Shown: positions 33,356 through 42,793, numbered from the stretch's first letter. The stretch: DNA of 64,000 nt from Acidobacteriota bacterium (GCA_014584705.1 JACTMJ010000010.1:62001-126000), one strand, 5' to 3'. The notes: a model not told the origin generated them from the letters alone. A program made the numbers and translations.

Positions 33356-34780
33356 CTACGAATTTCCTTCGGCGCCGGTTCCAGGCCTCTTGTTGTCCAC
33401 TTCTATCTTCGTCTCATTGCGGATGGTCCGCAAAGAGCGGTAGGGCCCGGTGATCACCTCGTCGCCTGCTTTGAGTCCGCTCAGCACTTCCACTTCGGTG
33501 GTCCCGGTGATCCCCGTTTTCACTTCGCGGAATTTGGCTGAGCCCTTGTCCACGACGAAGACCCCCTGCATTTCCTTCTTCAATTCCGCCGCTAGCTTCG
33601 CGTCGGCGGGGGGCGAATCGTCCTTCTTGTCGTCCTTCTTTTCGAGGTCGCCTTTCGTGCGTACGGTGAGCGCCTGAATTGGAAGAGCCAGCACATCCGC
33701 CTTCTTGTTTGTCAGGATCTTCACGGTTGACGAGAGGCCCGGGCGGATCTCGTCCGGGGGAGAATCGAGCGCCACCACCACTTTGAAGTCCTTGGCCTCG
33801 TCGCTCGAGATCTGAGATTGTGAGGATGCGAGACCGCTTGACCGCAGAATGGCCGTATTGCCAATCTCGATCACTTTTCCCTTGAAGGTCTTGTCGGGAA
33901 TGGCCTCGATGGTGACATCGGCCGTCTGGCCCAGTTTCACATTCACGATATCGGTTTCGTCCACTTTCACTTCGGCGGTAATCACGGACATGTCGGCGAT
34001 GGTCATGATCAGGCTGGCCGCGGAGTTCTGGATACCCGGCACCACGATTTCCCCTACCTTCACGGGCAGATTCGTCACCATTCCGGCCAGGGGAGAGATC
34101 GCGTAGGTGCGCTCCACCAGATCCCGGACTCGCGTTACCTCCGCCTTGGCCGCGGTGATACGGCGTTGAGCGGAGTTCAAGGCGGCTGCCGCCTGGCGCT
34201 GCTGGGCCTGGGATCTGGCATAGGCCGCTTCCGCTTCCTTCACCGAGGCCAACGCCACCTCATAGGCGGACTTGCGGGTGTCGAACTCCTGCCTGGCAAT
34301 CAGTTTCGCCTCCGAAAGCTCCTTCGCGCGGTCAAAATCGATCCGAGCCTGTTCGGCCTGCGCCTGCGCTCGCGCGATCGCCGCCTCAGCGCTTTCCATC
34401 GAATCCGCCGCCGCGCGTACGGCTGCCTCCTGGCCCGCGGCATCCGCTTCGGCAATGCGGTAGTTTGCTTCCTGTGAGGCAAGTTGCGATTGCGGCTGCA
34501 CCGCTTCGAGTTTGGCGAGGATCTGTCCCTTCGCCACCCGGTCGCCTTCCTGCACCAGGATCTCCGTGATCCTCCCCTGGGCGTTGGCGCCGATATTGAT
34601 GTAATTTAGCGGACGAATCTCGCCCGTTGCCGTTACCAGGGAGACGACATCCTGCCTGGCAACTCTGGCGGTTTGGACCTTCTCCGCCTTTCCTTCACGA
34701 TACTTAATGCCGCCATAAATGGCTCCGCCAACGACGGCCACACCCAGCACTCCGAGGACGATTTTCCAATTCCGGGTCAA
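33356..34780 (-). CDS. HlyD/MacA-like periplasmic adaptor protein
   Basis: 474 residues. One N-terminal membrane segment (IVLGVLGVAVVGGAIYGGI), a lipoyl half-motif (IGANAQGRITEILVQEGDRV), a long alpha-hairpin (about 115-215, Ala/Glu/Gln-rich), the second lipoyl half (ISPLAGMVTNLPVKVGEIV), a beta-barrel and a membrane-proximal domain ending with GLKAGDEVITGPYRSL. An insertion of Lys/Asp residues (LEKKDDKKDDSPPADAK) lies in the last domain. The protein links an inner membrane ABC exporter to an outer membrane channel. Confidence 0.92.
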   Translation of the reverse strand: MTRNWKIVLGVLGVAVVGGAIYGGIKYREGKAEKVQTARVARQDVVSLVTATGEIRPLNYINIGANAQGRITEILVQEGDRVAKGQILAKLEAVQPQSQLASQEANYRIAEADAAGQEAAVRAAADSMESAEAAIARAQAQAEQARIDFDRAKELSEAKLIARQEFDTRKSAYEVALASVKEAEAAYARSQAQQRQAAAALNSAQRRITAAKAEVTRVRDLVERTYAISPLAGMVTNLPVKVGEIVVPGIQNSAASLIMTIADMSVITAEVKVDETDIVNVKLGQTADVTIEAIPDKTFKGKVIEIGNTAILRSSGLASSQSQISSDEAKDFKVVVALDSPPDEIRPGLSSTVKILTNKKADVLALPIQALTVRTKGDLEKKDDKKDDSPPADAKLAAELKKEMQGVFVVDKGSAKFREVKTGITGTTEVEVLSGLKAGDEVITGPYRSLRTIRNETKIEVDNKRPGTGAEGNS

Positions 34781-34997
34781 AATTCAGTGCTCCTGTGATT
34801 TCTTACGAGCGTGGCTTTCAGTTGTTCGCAAAAAGTGGATGGGGTGCGCGCTTCGGTCCTCTCCCGTGGCTGGGTCCGTTGGTAGCGTCGGCCCAGGCTC
34901 ACAAATCTTCGCGCCCACCATAGAGTGAAGACGATAAACGGCCATCTGAATTACCACTTCGAGAAAGAATTGATGGGAATTGCGCGGGAATATCCGA

Positions 34998-35264
34998 TTA
35001 TCGCATCCAAGTTACACGGTCTGGCGCAGTCTGCCCGCAAGCGATACTGCCGGTAACGCCGCTCGTGAGCAGGGCACACGCATTGTCCTGTGCCTGGCGA
35101 AGCGCCGATTGTTCGGTTGCGCCGCTGGCGGTGCGGCAGACGGAACGCCCTCCATAGGTGATACAGACCTCCACCCGATGCTCGCGGAGCCCGGTGCTGC
35201 TCCAAACAATCAGTGCGGCGACGATTGCCAGGAGGATCACTCCAACGAGAACCGGCTTGCTCAT
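34998..35264 (-). CDS. Small membrane-anchored protein, unknown
   Basis: 88 residues. An N-terminal hydrophobic segment (PVLVGVILLAIVAALIVWSS) would anchor it with the rest outside the cytoplasm; three or four cysteines (EVCITYG, SVCRTA, NACALL, IACGQT) could form disulfides. Its ATG overlaps the stop of accA by four bases, so it is co-translated, although no link to fatty acid synthesis is obvious. Confidence 0.7.
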   Translation of the reverse strand: MSKPVLVGVILLAIVAALIVWSSTGLREHRVEVCITYGGRSVCRTASGATEQSALRQAQDNACALLTSGVTGSIACGQTAPDRVTWMR

Positions 35265-36154
35265 GCGCCGGCTTCCTCAAAAAACGATGCGATTCGCCGG
35301 TACTTTTCCTGCCGCTGGTGGATGAGCTGTTCGGCGGTCCTGCCGCGAAGTTCGCCGACGACCTTGGTGAGGTGCCCGCGCAGCAAACCGGCGGCGGCAT
35401 CCCAATCGGAATGCGCGCCTTCGCCTGGCTCGGCCACCACGTCGTCAATCAATTGGAGCGCGAGCAGTTCCGGCGCGGTCATCTTCAACGCCTCCGCGGC
35501 GAGTTGCGCCTTCTTGGCATCTCGGTAAATAATGGCGGCGCAACTCTCGGGCGAGATCACGCTATACGTCGCGTTCTCCAGCATCGCGTTGTGGTTGCCC
35601 ACGCCCATTGCCAAGGCGCCGCCGCTTCCGCCCTCTCCGATTACCACCGTGATTACGGGGCAGCGAAGGCGGGACATTTCCCGAAGATTTACGGCAATAG
35701 CTTCGGCCTGTCCCCGTTCCTCGGCGTCGATACCGGGATAGGCTCCGGGAGTGTCAACGAGGCTGATTAGCGGAAGCCCGAACTTTGACGCGAGTTTCAT
35801 CACCCGGAGCGCTTTTCGATAGCCCTCCGGTTTGGGCATACCGAAGTTGCGATGCAGCTTCTGCTTGGTGTCGCGACCCTTCTGTTGGGCGACAACGGCC
35901 ACGGGCAGGCCGCCAAAGTCCGCCAGTCCGGCGATGATTGCGGCATCGTCGCCAAAGGCGCGGTCGCCGTGAAGTTCCTCGAAATTGGAGAACAATCGCT
36001 CGATGTAGTCGAGGCTATGGGGCCGGCGAGGATGCCGGGCCAGTTGAACGCGCTGCCAGGTTCGGCTTGCCGAGGCGCTTGCGGATTCGTCCCGCAACTT
36101 CGCGTCGGGTGGTGCCGTTGGATTCGGTGTGGAATTCGTGGGCGCGCTGCTCAT
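35261..36154 (-). CDS. accA: Acetyl-CoA carboxylase carboxyltransferase subunit alpha
   Basis: 297 residues from ATG 36154 (the frame is open nine codons further). Recognised by RTWQRVQLARHPRRPHSLDY, FEELHGDRAFGDDAAIIAGL, the MPKPEGYRKALR segment, TPGAYPGIDAEERGQAEAIA and IGEGGSGGALAMGVGN with the oxyanion-hole glycines. It transfers carboxyl from biotin to acetyl-CoA with the beta subunit, the first step of fatty acid synthesis. The N-terminal about 40 residues are low complexity and not part of the family. Confidence 0.96.
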   Translation of the reverse strand: MSSAPTNSTPNPTAPPDAKLRDESASASASRTWQRVQLARHPRRPHSLDYIERLFSNFEELHGDRAFGDDAAIIAGLADFGGLPVAVVAQQKGRDTKQKLHRNFGMPKPEGYRKALRVMKLASKFGLPLISLVDTPGAYPGIDAEERGQAEAIAVNLREMSRLRCPVITVVIGEGGSGGALAMGVGNHNAMLENATYSVISPESCAAIIYRDAKKAQLAAEALKMTAPELLALQLIDDVVAEPGEGAHSDWDAAAGLLRGHLTKVVGELRGRTAEQLIHQRQEKYRRIASFFEEAGA

Positions 36155-36238
36155 GCGGAAAGCCAGCATCCATTGTCCCACAACCAGAGGCGCATTCTCG
36201 CCCGTCCGGTTGCAAGGCCGGGCCGAAACAGTGGGAGT

Positions 36239-38116
36239 TCATTGGCTTTCGCCGAGATACATCGCTGTCTCGTTTGCGGGTATCGGGGTGACTTCCACGC
36301 TTGTGGTCTCCTTGGGCTTCAGATTCAGATCCGTCCAGCGCTGCCCGAAGTTGGAGAGAAAATCTGGGTCAAACGAAGGGTCCGCGTCCAGAGTCTCGAA
36401 AGCGTAAACGCGGTAGCGCCCCGGAGCCATCGCGGTCATCTCAAAGCTGCCGTCATCTTGCGACATGACGCTGCGTCGCCAAACACTGCCGGCCAGGCTG
36501 TCTTTGGCTTCGAACGCGGAGGCAGGGATCGCGGTGACGCGAGCGCTCGCCATGGGATTGCCGCGCGAATCGCTCAATACGCCGCGGACGCTTGCTCCGT
36601 CCGCCGCCAGTTCCACCTTCATGCCACCGGAGACACTGGTCAATGTCGGAGTAGAGCTCGCCATTATGTCAACTCCTCCAATCAGAACCCGTTTCACGTA
36701 AAGACCTTCGGGGACATTTCCAAATACTAAGCGGGGCGCCTCGGCCCGGGACAGCGTGATGTCGAAGGCTCCGTTGGAATCGGGGCGCGAAATGGCACGC
36801 ACGGGATTCAGCCGCCGAGTGGGCGTGATAAACATTCGGGCGAGCGAGACCGCGGAGTAGCCCTCCGGGAGCGTCACTCTGCCAGGGATCGTCGCATCTT
36901 CGAGGATTGGAATAGGAACGCCATCGACCGAAGCGTTCCCCAGAGTCACGGCAACAACTCCGACGGCACTGCCGCCCCCTCGCCGAGAGTTGGAACGGGC
37001 GATCACTTCGTAGTTGCCAGGTGCCAGATTTCGGACGGTGAACGCGCCGGTGACCGGGTTTGCCTGAGTGAGGCCCGAGACGTTGCCAAAGTCGGGTTGG
37101 CCTCCAGGCCGAACGCCGACAAAAACAATCGGCCGCTGCGCGCCATCCGGGACCGGCAATTCCTCGATACCGCTGACAGTTCCCGAAATGGAATACGCTG
37201 GGCTGGGAGCGAGTGTGAAATCAATGCTGCCCATCTCCGCTCCAGGCGCAAGCTGCAACGGGATTGATTCCGGGGCGGATCGCGCATTGGGGTAGTAGGT
37301 TTCCAGGTATACGGCGGATTCCCCAAGCGCGGCCGTAGCCGCGCCGGCGGCGTTGCCGGGGCCCCCGGCCCTTCGAAACGGTCCGCCCGGTCCGCCACCA
37401 AGTCCAGGGAACGCCCCGCCTATGCGGGATCTAAGGCTGCTCCCCAAAGTCTTGACAAAGTACCGGCCGGGCGCGAGGCCATAGATACGATAGATTCCGC
37501 GATCATCGGAGGTGGCGCGGCCTCGCGCCGCGAGCATTTTGACGCCTTGCACGTAGCGATACTGTTCGGCCTCAATCGCCACGCCGGTCATGGGTTCCCC
37601 GTCCTCGTCCGTGACGTGGCCCGTTATCACGCCGGCAGGAGGCATGCGAAACTCCACTCCTCGCAACGTCTGGCCGGCGCGGAGCGAGATTGTCCAGCCG
37701 TTGCCCTGCGGGCGCGCGGAGGGAATGCCCCGCAGTTCCGCGGCATTCGCGGCGAAGGACTGGCGGGAGAGCATCAGCATGTAATCCCCTGCTGGAAGCC
37801 CCTCGATCAGGAAAGACCCATCGGAAGCCGATCGCGCCGTATACATGCCAGGTGCGGAGCCGTTACCGCCACTTCTCGAGTAAAGCTGCAGTTGTGCCTT
37901 CCCCACGCCTTCCCCAGTTTGCGAATTGAGTACCCGTCCGGACAGGGTGACGGCTTCGGCGCTTGCCGGGATGGATGAACCCGATTGAGACGCGGTCTGG
38001 TGGGGCTGGGCTCCGGCGTTTCGGGCAGACAGCACGAAGATAGCCAATGCTGCCCAGAGGGAAAGCACAGCGACGCCGAACGTGCGCACGTGAACGAGTC
38101 CGCGAAGAGAGTGCAT
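36239..38116 (-). CDS. Secreted carboxypeptidase-regulatory-like domain protein
   Basis: 625 residues. A long signal peptide (FGVAVLSLWAALAIFVLSAR ... AGAQ) is followed by repeated Ig-like carboxypeptidase regulatory units: VTLSGRVLNSQTGEGVGKAQ, AGVITGHVTDEDGEPMTGVA, and a third near VRGVLSDSRGNPMASARVTA, each ending in a G-Y-R or G-x-Y motif (GLPAGDYML, GLAPGRYFV, MAPGRYRVYAFETLD). No enzyme domain is present. Genes like this are numerous in Acidobacteriota and probably act at the cell surface. Confidence 0.85.
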   Translation of the reverse strand: MHSLRGLVHVRTFGVAVLSLWAALAIFVLSARNAGAQPHQTASQSGSSIPASAEAVTLSGRVLNSQTGEGVGKAQLQLYSRSGGNGSAPGMYTARSASDGSFLIEGLPAGDYMLMLSRQSFAANAAELRGIPSARPQGNGWTISLRAGQTLRGVEFRMPPAGVITGHVTDEDGEPMTGVAIEAEQYRYVQGVKMLAARGRATSDDRGIYRIYGLAPGRYFVKTLGSSLRSRIGGAFPGLGGGPGGPFRRAGGPGNAAGAATAALGESAVYLETYYPNARSAPESIPLQLAPGAEMGSIDFTLAPSPAYSISGTVSGIEELPVPDGAQRPIVFVGVRPGGQPDFGNVSGLTQANPVTGAFTVRNLAPGNYEVIARSNSRRGGGSAVGVVAVTLGNASVDGVPIPILEDATIPGRVTLPEGYSAVSLARMFITPTRRLNPVRAISRPDSNGAFDITLSRAEAPRLVFGNVPEGLYVKRVLIGGVDIMASSTPTLTSVSGGMKVELAADGASVRGVLSDSRGNPMASARVTAIPASAFEAKDSLAGSVWRRSVMSQDDGSFEMTAMAPGRYRVYAFETLDADPSFDPDFLSNFGQRWTDLNLKPKETTSVEVTPIPANETAMYLGESQ

Positions 38117-38360
38117 AAACCTAGTAGCGTAATCCTAGTAGTTTTGACTGTCAGAGCCCCGCGGACAGATACACGGTCATGGAACAATTGTTTCGTTCCA
38201 ACGTGCTCCAATGCGGAATTCGCATCAGGAATGCCGGCAAATCACCTCATTTCCGCAAAAGTTCACGAGTACAGGCACTCTGGGGCTCCCGTCCTCCGGC
38301 CTCCGCAAGATAAACTGGATTCGTGAAAGTTCGAGTTCCAGGACGAAAGGGAGGCCCAGT

Positions 38361-38921
38361 ATGGCGCTAGTCCCTTCGGTGATGAAAGAGTTGGGTACGG
38401 TTGCGGCACCATTCGCGCTGCCGGACGTGGTATCCGGGCGCATCGTGAATGCGGAAGAGTACCGCCGGATGGATGCGTTCCTCGTGATCTTCATGTGCGC
38501 TCACTGCCCCTATGTGCAGCACGTGGAGCACGAGATCGCCAATATCGGCTTTGACTTCGCCGATGAGAATGTGGGAATCGTGGCGATCAGTTCGAATTTC
38601 GTCGGTACCTACCCGGACGACGCCCCGGAGAAGCTGAAGGAACAGGCGCTTCGGCTTGGCTTTAAGTTCCCGTACCTTTACGACGAGAGCCAGCAGGTTG
38701 CGCGCGCGTACGGAGCCGTCTGTACTCCTGATTTTTTCCTTTTCGACCCCGATATGAAGCTCGCGTATCGCGGCCAGTTAGACGGAAGCAGGCCGGGAAA
38801 CAACGTGCCCGTGAACGGCAAAGATCTCCGCTTCGCGATCAACGCGCTGCTTGCCGGAAGGATGCCTCCGGAAGACCAGCGCCCCAGCATCGGCTGCAAC
38901 ATCAAGTGGAAGCCGCGCTAG
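38361..38921 (+). CDS. Thioredoxin-fold (AhpC/Redoxin-type) protein
   Basis: 186 residues from ATG 38361 with AAAGGGAGG upstream. The redox motif is FMCAHCPYV (C-x-x-C), followed by VAISSNFVGTYPDDAPEKLK and YGAVCTPDFFLFDPDMKLAY, the pattern of a widespread family of thioredoxin-like peroxiredoxins. No signal peptide, so cytoplasmic. It is followed 30 bases later by the ATP synthase cluster in the same direction. Confidence 0.88.
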   Translation: MALVPSVMKELGTVAAPFALPDVVSGRIVNAEEYRRMDAFLVIFMCAHCPYVQHVEHEIANIGFDFADENVGIVAISSNFVGTYPDDAPEKLKEQALRLGFKFPYLYDESQQVARAYGAVCTPDFFLFDPDMKLAYRGQLDGSRPGNNVPVNGKDLRFAINALLAGRMPPEDQRPSIGCNIKWKPR

Positions 38922-38951
38922 GCATTCCTGGTGGGCGAAGGGAAGGGCGGT

Positions 38952-39242
38952 ATGGGCGACGACCAGGCGGGGGGAGCCCGAAAAGACCCCGGGAGGCGGA
39001 GCGCGAGACCATCCGCGCTTTCGTCGGAGCGGTCCCAGGTGTGGCGGCAGTTCGCGGAGTATTCGGGGCTTGCGATTGCGATGCCGGTTGCCACGGTGAT
39101 TGGCTACCTTGCCGGACGCTGGATCGACGACGCCGCGGGTACATCGTTCTTCTGGCTGATCGGTTTGCTGCTCGGGATCGCCGCCGGTTTTCTGCAACTG
39201 GTTCGCAAAGCGCTTCGTGATTCCGACGGGGCTTTCAAGTAG
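38952..39242 (+). CDS. AtpZ/AtpI-like membrane protein of ATP synthase cluster
   Basis: 96 residues from ATG 38952 (GTG 38931 possible). A charged N-terminus, then FAEYSGLAIAMPVATVIGYL and FFWLIGLLLGIAAGFLQLVR as two membrane helices joined by AGRWIDDAAGTS, the AtpZ/AtpQ pattern. Such small proteins help c-ring assembly or ion supply. It starts the cluster of F0 genes. Confidence 0.85.
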   Translation: MGDDQAGGARKDPGRRSARPSALSSERSQVWRQFAEYSGLAIAMPVATVIGYLAGRWIDDAAGTSFFWLIGLLLGIAAGFLQLVRKALRDSDGAFK

Positions 39243-39291
39243 AAAGCCACCGCTGAGAGCGCACATCGCAGGAGCAACGGAAAGTTTCTTC

Positions 39292-39687
39292 ATGCCACCC
39301 GACGCCACCGCCGCCAACCTGTTTAGCGGCATTTCCCCTCGCCGGATCCGTCGGCTTACCATCGGGTTCTCGATACTGGCCGCCGCGGCCGCCTGGTGGT
39401 GGTTTGGAGCCGGATCCGCCGCTAGTTTTTCCGTGGGTTCAATTGCGTCCTACTTTAACTTTCAGTTGCTTCACGCGGCCGTGGGGAGGCTTGGTGCGGA
39501 CCCATCGCCCGGCAGCCGGCGGATCGTCGCGCTATTTGTCTTCAGGTACTTCGCCTTGGGGCTGCTCGGGTATGCTACAGTGGAGGTTTTTGGAGTAAAT
39601 CCAGTCTCTTTTTGCGTTGGATTGCTGACGGCGACCTTCGCGATGCTGCTGGATTCCGTCAACGAGCTAATCTATGCCAGAGCATGA
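39292..39687 (+). CDS. ATP synthase subunit I (AtpI-like)
   Basis: 131 residues from ATG 39292. Four hydrophobic stretches can be seen (LTIGFSILAAAAAWWWFGAG, SFSVGSIASYFNFQLLHAAV, VALFVFRYFALGLLGYATVE, VSFCVGLLTATFAMLLDSVN), as in AtpI, a chaperone for c-ring assembly. It overlaps atpB by 14 bases. Confidence 0.82.
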   Translation: MPPDATAANLFSGISPRRIRRLTIGFSILAAAAAWWWFGAGSAASFSVGSIASYFNFQLLHAAVGRLGADPSPGSRRIVALFVFRYFALGLLGYATVEVFGVNPVSFCVGLLTATFAMLLDSVNELIYARA

Positions 39688-40411
39688 GTTGTGGGTAACC
39701 GCCCTGTTCAATCGGTTCCTGGCGGGCCCTGCGATCGCAATCTTGAACCTGTTCGGCATTACGCCGGCCGACCCATCGCATCCATGGTCTAACGCGCAGG
39801 CGATGCAGATTTTTGTCGTGGCGTTGCTCATGCTGGGTATCGCGGCGGTACGCGGTTCGTTTTCCGTCGATTCCCCCAGCAAGGTGCAAACCATTCTTGA
39901 GCTTTTCTACGGCTTCATCAAAGACCAGACGAAAGAAATGATCCCGCATGGTTCGCAGCGCTATGTGGCGTTCTTCGCCACGCTTTTCCTGTTCATTCTC
40001 GCCGCGAATCTGATCGGCGTGCTGCCCACTTTTGAATCCCCAACCATGTTCGTCATGGTCCCGTTGGGCTGTGCGGTTGCGGTATTTCTTTACTACCACG
40101 CGCAGGCCATCCGCGAAACGGGCCTCAAAGCGTGGATGCTTCATTTCTGCGGGCCGATTTGGTGGCTCGCGCCCTTGATGCTGCCGATCGAACTGATTAG
40201 CCACTCGTCGCGTTTGCTCTCCCTTACCGTTCGTCTCTATGCGAATATGTTTGCTGGAGAGATGGTGTTCCTGGTTTTTCTGAGCTTGGTGCCGATAGGG
40301 ATCCCCGTCGTTTTCATGGGCCTGCACACCTTTGTATCTCTGCTGCAAGCATACATATTTGTATTGCTTGCGATGGTGTATCTTGGCCAGATGGTTGAAC
40401 ACGAGCATTAG
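39674..40411 (+). CDS. atpB: ATP synthase F0 subunit a
   Basis: 245 residues. The key helix with the essential arginine is LIELISHSSRLLSLTVRLYANMFAGE in part (Arg in SLTVRLYANM), followed by a final helix AYIFVLLAMVYLGQM. Upstream are PLGCAVAVFLYYHAQAI and the hydrophobic helices of the family. It forms the stator channel facing the c-ring. The start overlaps the subunit I gene. Confidence 0.95.
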   Translation: MPEHELWVTALFNRFLAGPAIAILNLFGITPADPSHPWSNAQAMQIFVVALLMLGIAAVRGSFSVDSPSKVQTILELFYGFIKDQTKEMIPHGSQRYVAFFATLFLFILAANLIGVLPTFESPTMFVMVPLGCAVAVFLYYHAQAIRETGLKAWMLHFCGPIWWLAPLMLPIELISHSSRLLSLTVRLYANMFAGEMVFLVFLSLVPIGIPVVFMGLHTFVSLLQAYIFVLLAMVYLGQMVEHEH

Positions 40412-40563
40412 TTCGGGTTCGGTTTCCAGTTTTGATAGTCGCTTACGGTTACTCGCCGGCCGGGTACCGTAAATTCAGCCCCTCCGGCATCCGCGGACGG
40501 GAATGAAGTTCGAACAGAGGCGCTGTTAGTGAGCCGGTTGATAAAAAGGAGCAGAAAGTTGTC

Positions 40564-40863
40564 ATGAAGAAGAAGGTGTCGCTCGTTCTCGCCATGCTGG
40601 CCCTCGCCGCGCCGGCGTTCGCTCAGTCTGGAGCAGCGGAAAGCGCCGTCAATTGGCCCGTAGTGGCTGCCGTCATCGGCATGGCCATCGCATCCGCCGG
40701 CTGCGCATTCGCGCAAGCCCGCGCTACGGCCGCCGCCTGCGAAGGGATGGCCCGGAATCCCGGCGCCTCCGCCTCCATCCGTTTTGCGCTGATTCTCGGC
40801 CTGGCCCTGATTGAGTCGCTGGCGCTCTACACGCTCGTGATCGTGTTCGCCAAAGTTGCGTAA
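40564..40863 (+). CDS. atpE: ATP synthase F0 subunit c, with signal-peptide-like N-terminus
   Basis: 99 residues. The first 21 residues (KKKVSLVLAMLALAAPAFAQ) look like a cleavable signal peptide, then come the two helices of the c-subunit with the ARNP polar loop between. The ion-binding Glu is in LALIESLALYT. Gln lies 15 residues before the Pro of the loop, and Ser follows the Glu and Tyr is five further on, the set of ligands seen in sodium-binding c-rings, although the usual Thr is Leu here. Subunits b, delta and the F1 genes are not in the cluster. Confidence 0.93.
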   Translation: MKKKVSLVLAMLALAAPAFAQSGAAESAVNWPVVAAVIGMAIASAGCAFAQARATAAACEGMARNPGASASIRFALILGLALIESLALYTLVIVFAKVA

Positions 40864-41129
40864 GTTTCCGCGGCCGAAATAGCAAGACAGATCGGCGGCT
40901 GCTCGCAGGTTCGCGGCAGCCCCGATCTCCCATGAGTTCCGCTGGAAATCTCGCGAGCCTCCCGTGATCACCCGCCATCCCGTGCTTCCCGTTTTCGTTC
41001 GGCGGCTTTCCGCAATCCGATCAGGTCCGCCCGGCACGGGAACGCGGAGGTGTCGCGCATCGGCGGCGCGCGCCGAAGAACGCGTGGGAACGCTTGGTTG
41101 CGGTGCTGCCGCGGCAAAGGAAGGGCAGC

Positions 41130-42017
41130 ATGCTCAAACTACAAGGGATTTTCCCTCCACTCACCGTACCCTTTAACCATGAAGGGGATATCTACGAGGC
41201 CAAAGTCCGCTTCAACGTCGAGAAGCTCAACCTAACGCAGGTCTCCGGGTATGTGATGGGCGGTTCCACCGGCGAGAGTGTCATGCTTAGCACTCCGGAG
41301 AAGGCGCGGCTTTGGGATCTGGTGGCGAAGCATGCCGGGCCCGGCAAGCTGCTCATTGCCGGCACAGGGGCCGAGAGTGTGAGAGAGACGCTGGAATTGT
41401 GCTCGCTTGCGGCGGCCGCGGGCTATCATGCGGCGATGGTGCGCACGCCGTCATACTACAGGGGGCTGCTCAGCAACACGGCGGCGCAGGTACTGTATTT
41501 CCAGGCGGTGGCGGATTCCTCGCCGCTTCCCGTGCTGATCTACAACATCCCGCAGGCCACCGGCCTCGATATCTCCGCGGAGGCCGTAGTCCGCTTGAGC
41601 GAACACCCCAACGTGATCGGGATCAAGGAATCGAGCGGCAGCATGGAGAAGGTGATGCGCATGGTGGCCGAATGCCGCCAGGGCTTCCAGGTCCTGGTGG
41701 GCTCTGCCCCCACGCTCTATCCTTCACTCAGCATGGGGGCGAGCGGCGCGATCCTTGCCTTTGCGAACGCAGCCCCGTACGCGGCGATTACCATTTGGGA
41801 GGCGTTTCGGACGCGGGAATGGGAAGCCGCCGCGGATTGGCAACGCCGGATTACCCTGGCGGCTCGCCTCGTCACCACCGTATATGGCATTCCGGGCCTC
41901 AAGTACGCGATGGACCTGAATGGGTATTATGGGGGGCTTCCCCGGCTGCCCCTGGTTGCACCGTCCGCGCAGGCGAAACGGGAGATTGAAGAAGCGTTTC
42001 GCGGCATCCAGGGCTGA
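41130..42017 (+). CDS. Dihydrodipicolinate synthase family aldolase/lyase
   Basis: 295 residues, TIM barrel of the DapA/NAL family: GGSTGESVMLS at the substrate phosphate/carboxylate site, the catalytic Tyr in LIYNIPQATGLD and the Schiff-base Lys in VIGIKESSGS. AAAGGAAGGG precedes the ATG. The reaction could be lysine biosynthesis (pyruvate plus aspartate semialdehyde) or cleavage of a keto-deoxy sugar acid; the family contains both and the neighbours do not decide. Confidence 0.9.
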   Translation: MLKLQGIFPPLTVPFNHEGDIYEAKVRFNVEKLNLTQVSGYVMGGSTGESVMLSTPEKARLWDLVAKHAGPGKLLIAGTGAESVRETLELCSLAAAAGYHAAMVRTPSYYRGLLSNTAAQVLYFQAVADSSPLPVLIYNIPQATGLDISAEAVVRLSEHPNVIGIKESSGSMEKVMRMVAECRQGFQVLVGSAPTLYPSLSMGASGAILAFANAAPYAAITIWEAFRTREWEAAADWQRRITLAARLVTTVYGIPGLKYAMDLNGYYGGLPRLPLVAPSAQAKREIEEAFRGIQG

Positions 42018-42046
42018 GGCCGCCGGGCGGCGAACCCCGGCAATCC

Positions 42047-42793
42047 ATGCGTGAGAGGCTCATGCGGCCCAAATCCGGCAATCCCGGGCAAACTCCTCCC
42101 CGCAAGATCGGGGCTGGCCGCCAACGCGGTTTTCTTCGGCGAGCGCTTCGCTTCCTCTTGTGGGCGGGTTTGGCATATTACGCCGCAATGGCTCTGCTCC
42201 TTGTCGCATTCCGTTGGATTGATCCGCCCACGACCGCGCTTCGCCTGGAGAGGCGCGCCGAAGCGTTGTTCCGTCCGGGCAGGTATGCGGAGCAATGGCA
42301 TCCGGTGCCGCTTTCCCGCATCTCTCCGCACCTCCAGCACGCCGTGATCGCCGCCGAAGACGGCAACTTTTACCGGCATTGGGGCTTCGATTTCGATCAA
42401 ATCGAAATCGCCGTGAAAGAGGACTTCCTGGAGCGAGGCCGGCTGCGCGGTGCGTCCACCATCACGCAGCAACTCGTGAAGAACCTGTTCCTCGGCACAC
42501 GGGGGTCCTTCGCGCGGAAGGTATTGGAAGCGCCATTGGTGCCGCTGGCGGAGTTGTTGCTGGGGAAGGACCGGATTCTCGAGATCTATTTGAATCAGGC
42601 AGAATGGGGCCCGGCCGTGTTCGGAGCCGAGGCCGCCGCGGAGTTTCACTATCGGACCTCGGCCCGCGCATTGAGCCGCCAGCAGGCGACCCGCCTTGCC
42701 GCGGTGCTTCCATCCCCTCTGCGGCGCCGCCCGGCCAGGATGAACCGCTATAGCGCGGTGATTGATGAGCGCATGCGCGCGCACGGCTGGTAA
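42047..42793 (+). CDS. mtgA: Monofunctional peptidoglycan glycosyltransferase
   Basis: 248 residues. One N-terminal membrane helix (LLWAGLAYYAAMALLLVAFR) and a GT51 domain: VIAAEDGNFYRHWGFD with the catalytic Glu, GRLRGASTITQQLVKNLFL, RKVLEAPLVPLAELLL and ILEIYLNQAEWGPAVFG. There is no transpeptidase domain, so it is MtgA, which polymerises glycan strands from lipid II. It begins 29 bases after the aldolase gene. Confidence 0.94.
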   Translation: MRERLMRPKSGNPGQTPPRKIGAGRQRGFLRRALRFLLWAGLAYYAAMALLLVAFRWIDPPTTALRLERRAEALFRPGRYAEQWHPVPLSRISPHLQHAVIAAEDGNFYRHWGFDFDQIEIAVKEDFLERGRLRGASTITQQLVKNLFLGTRGSFARKVLEAPLVPLAELLLGKDRILEIYLNQAEWGPAVFGAEAAAEFHYRTSARALSRQQATRLAAVLPSPLRRRPARMNRYSAVIDERMRAHGW

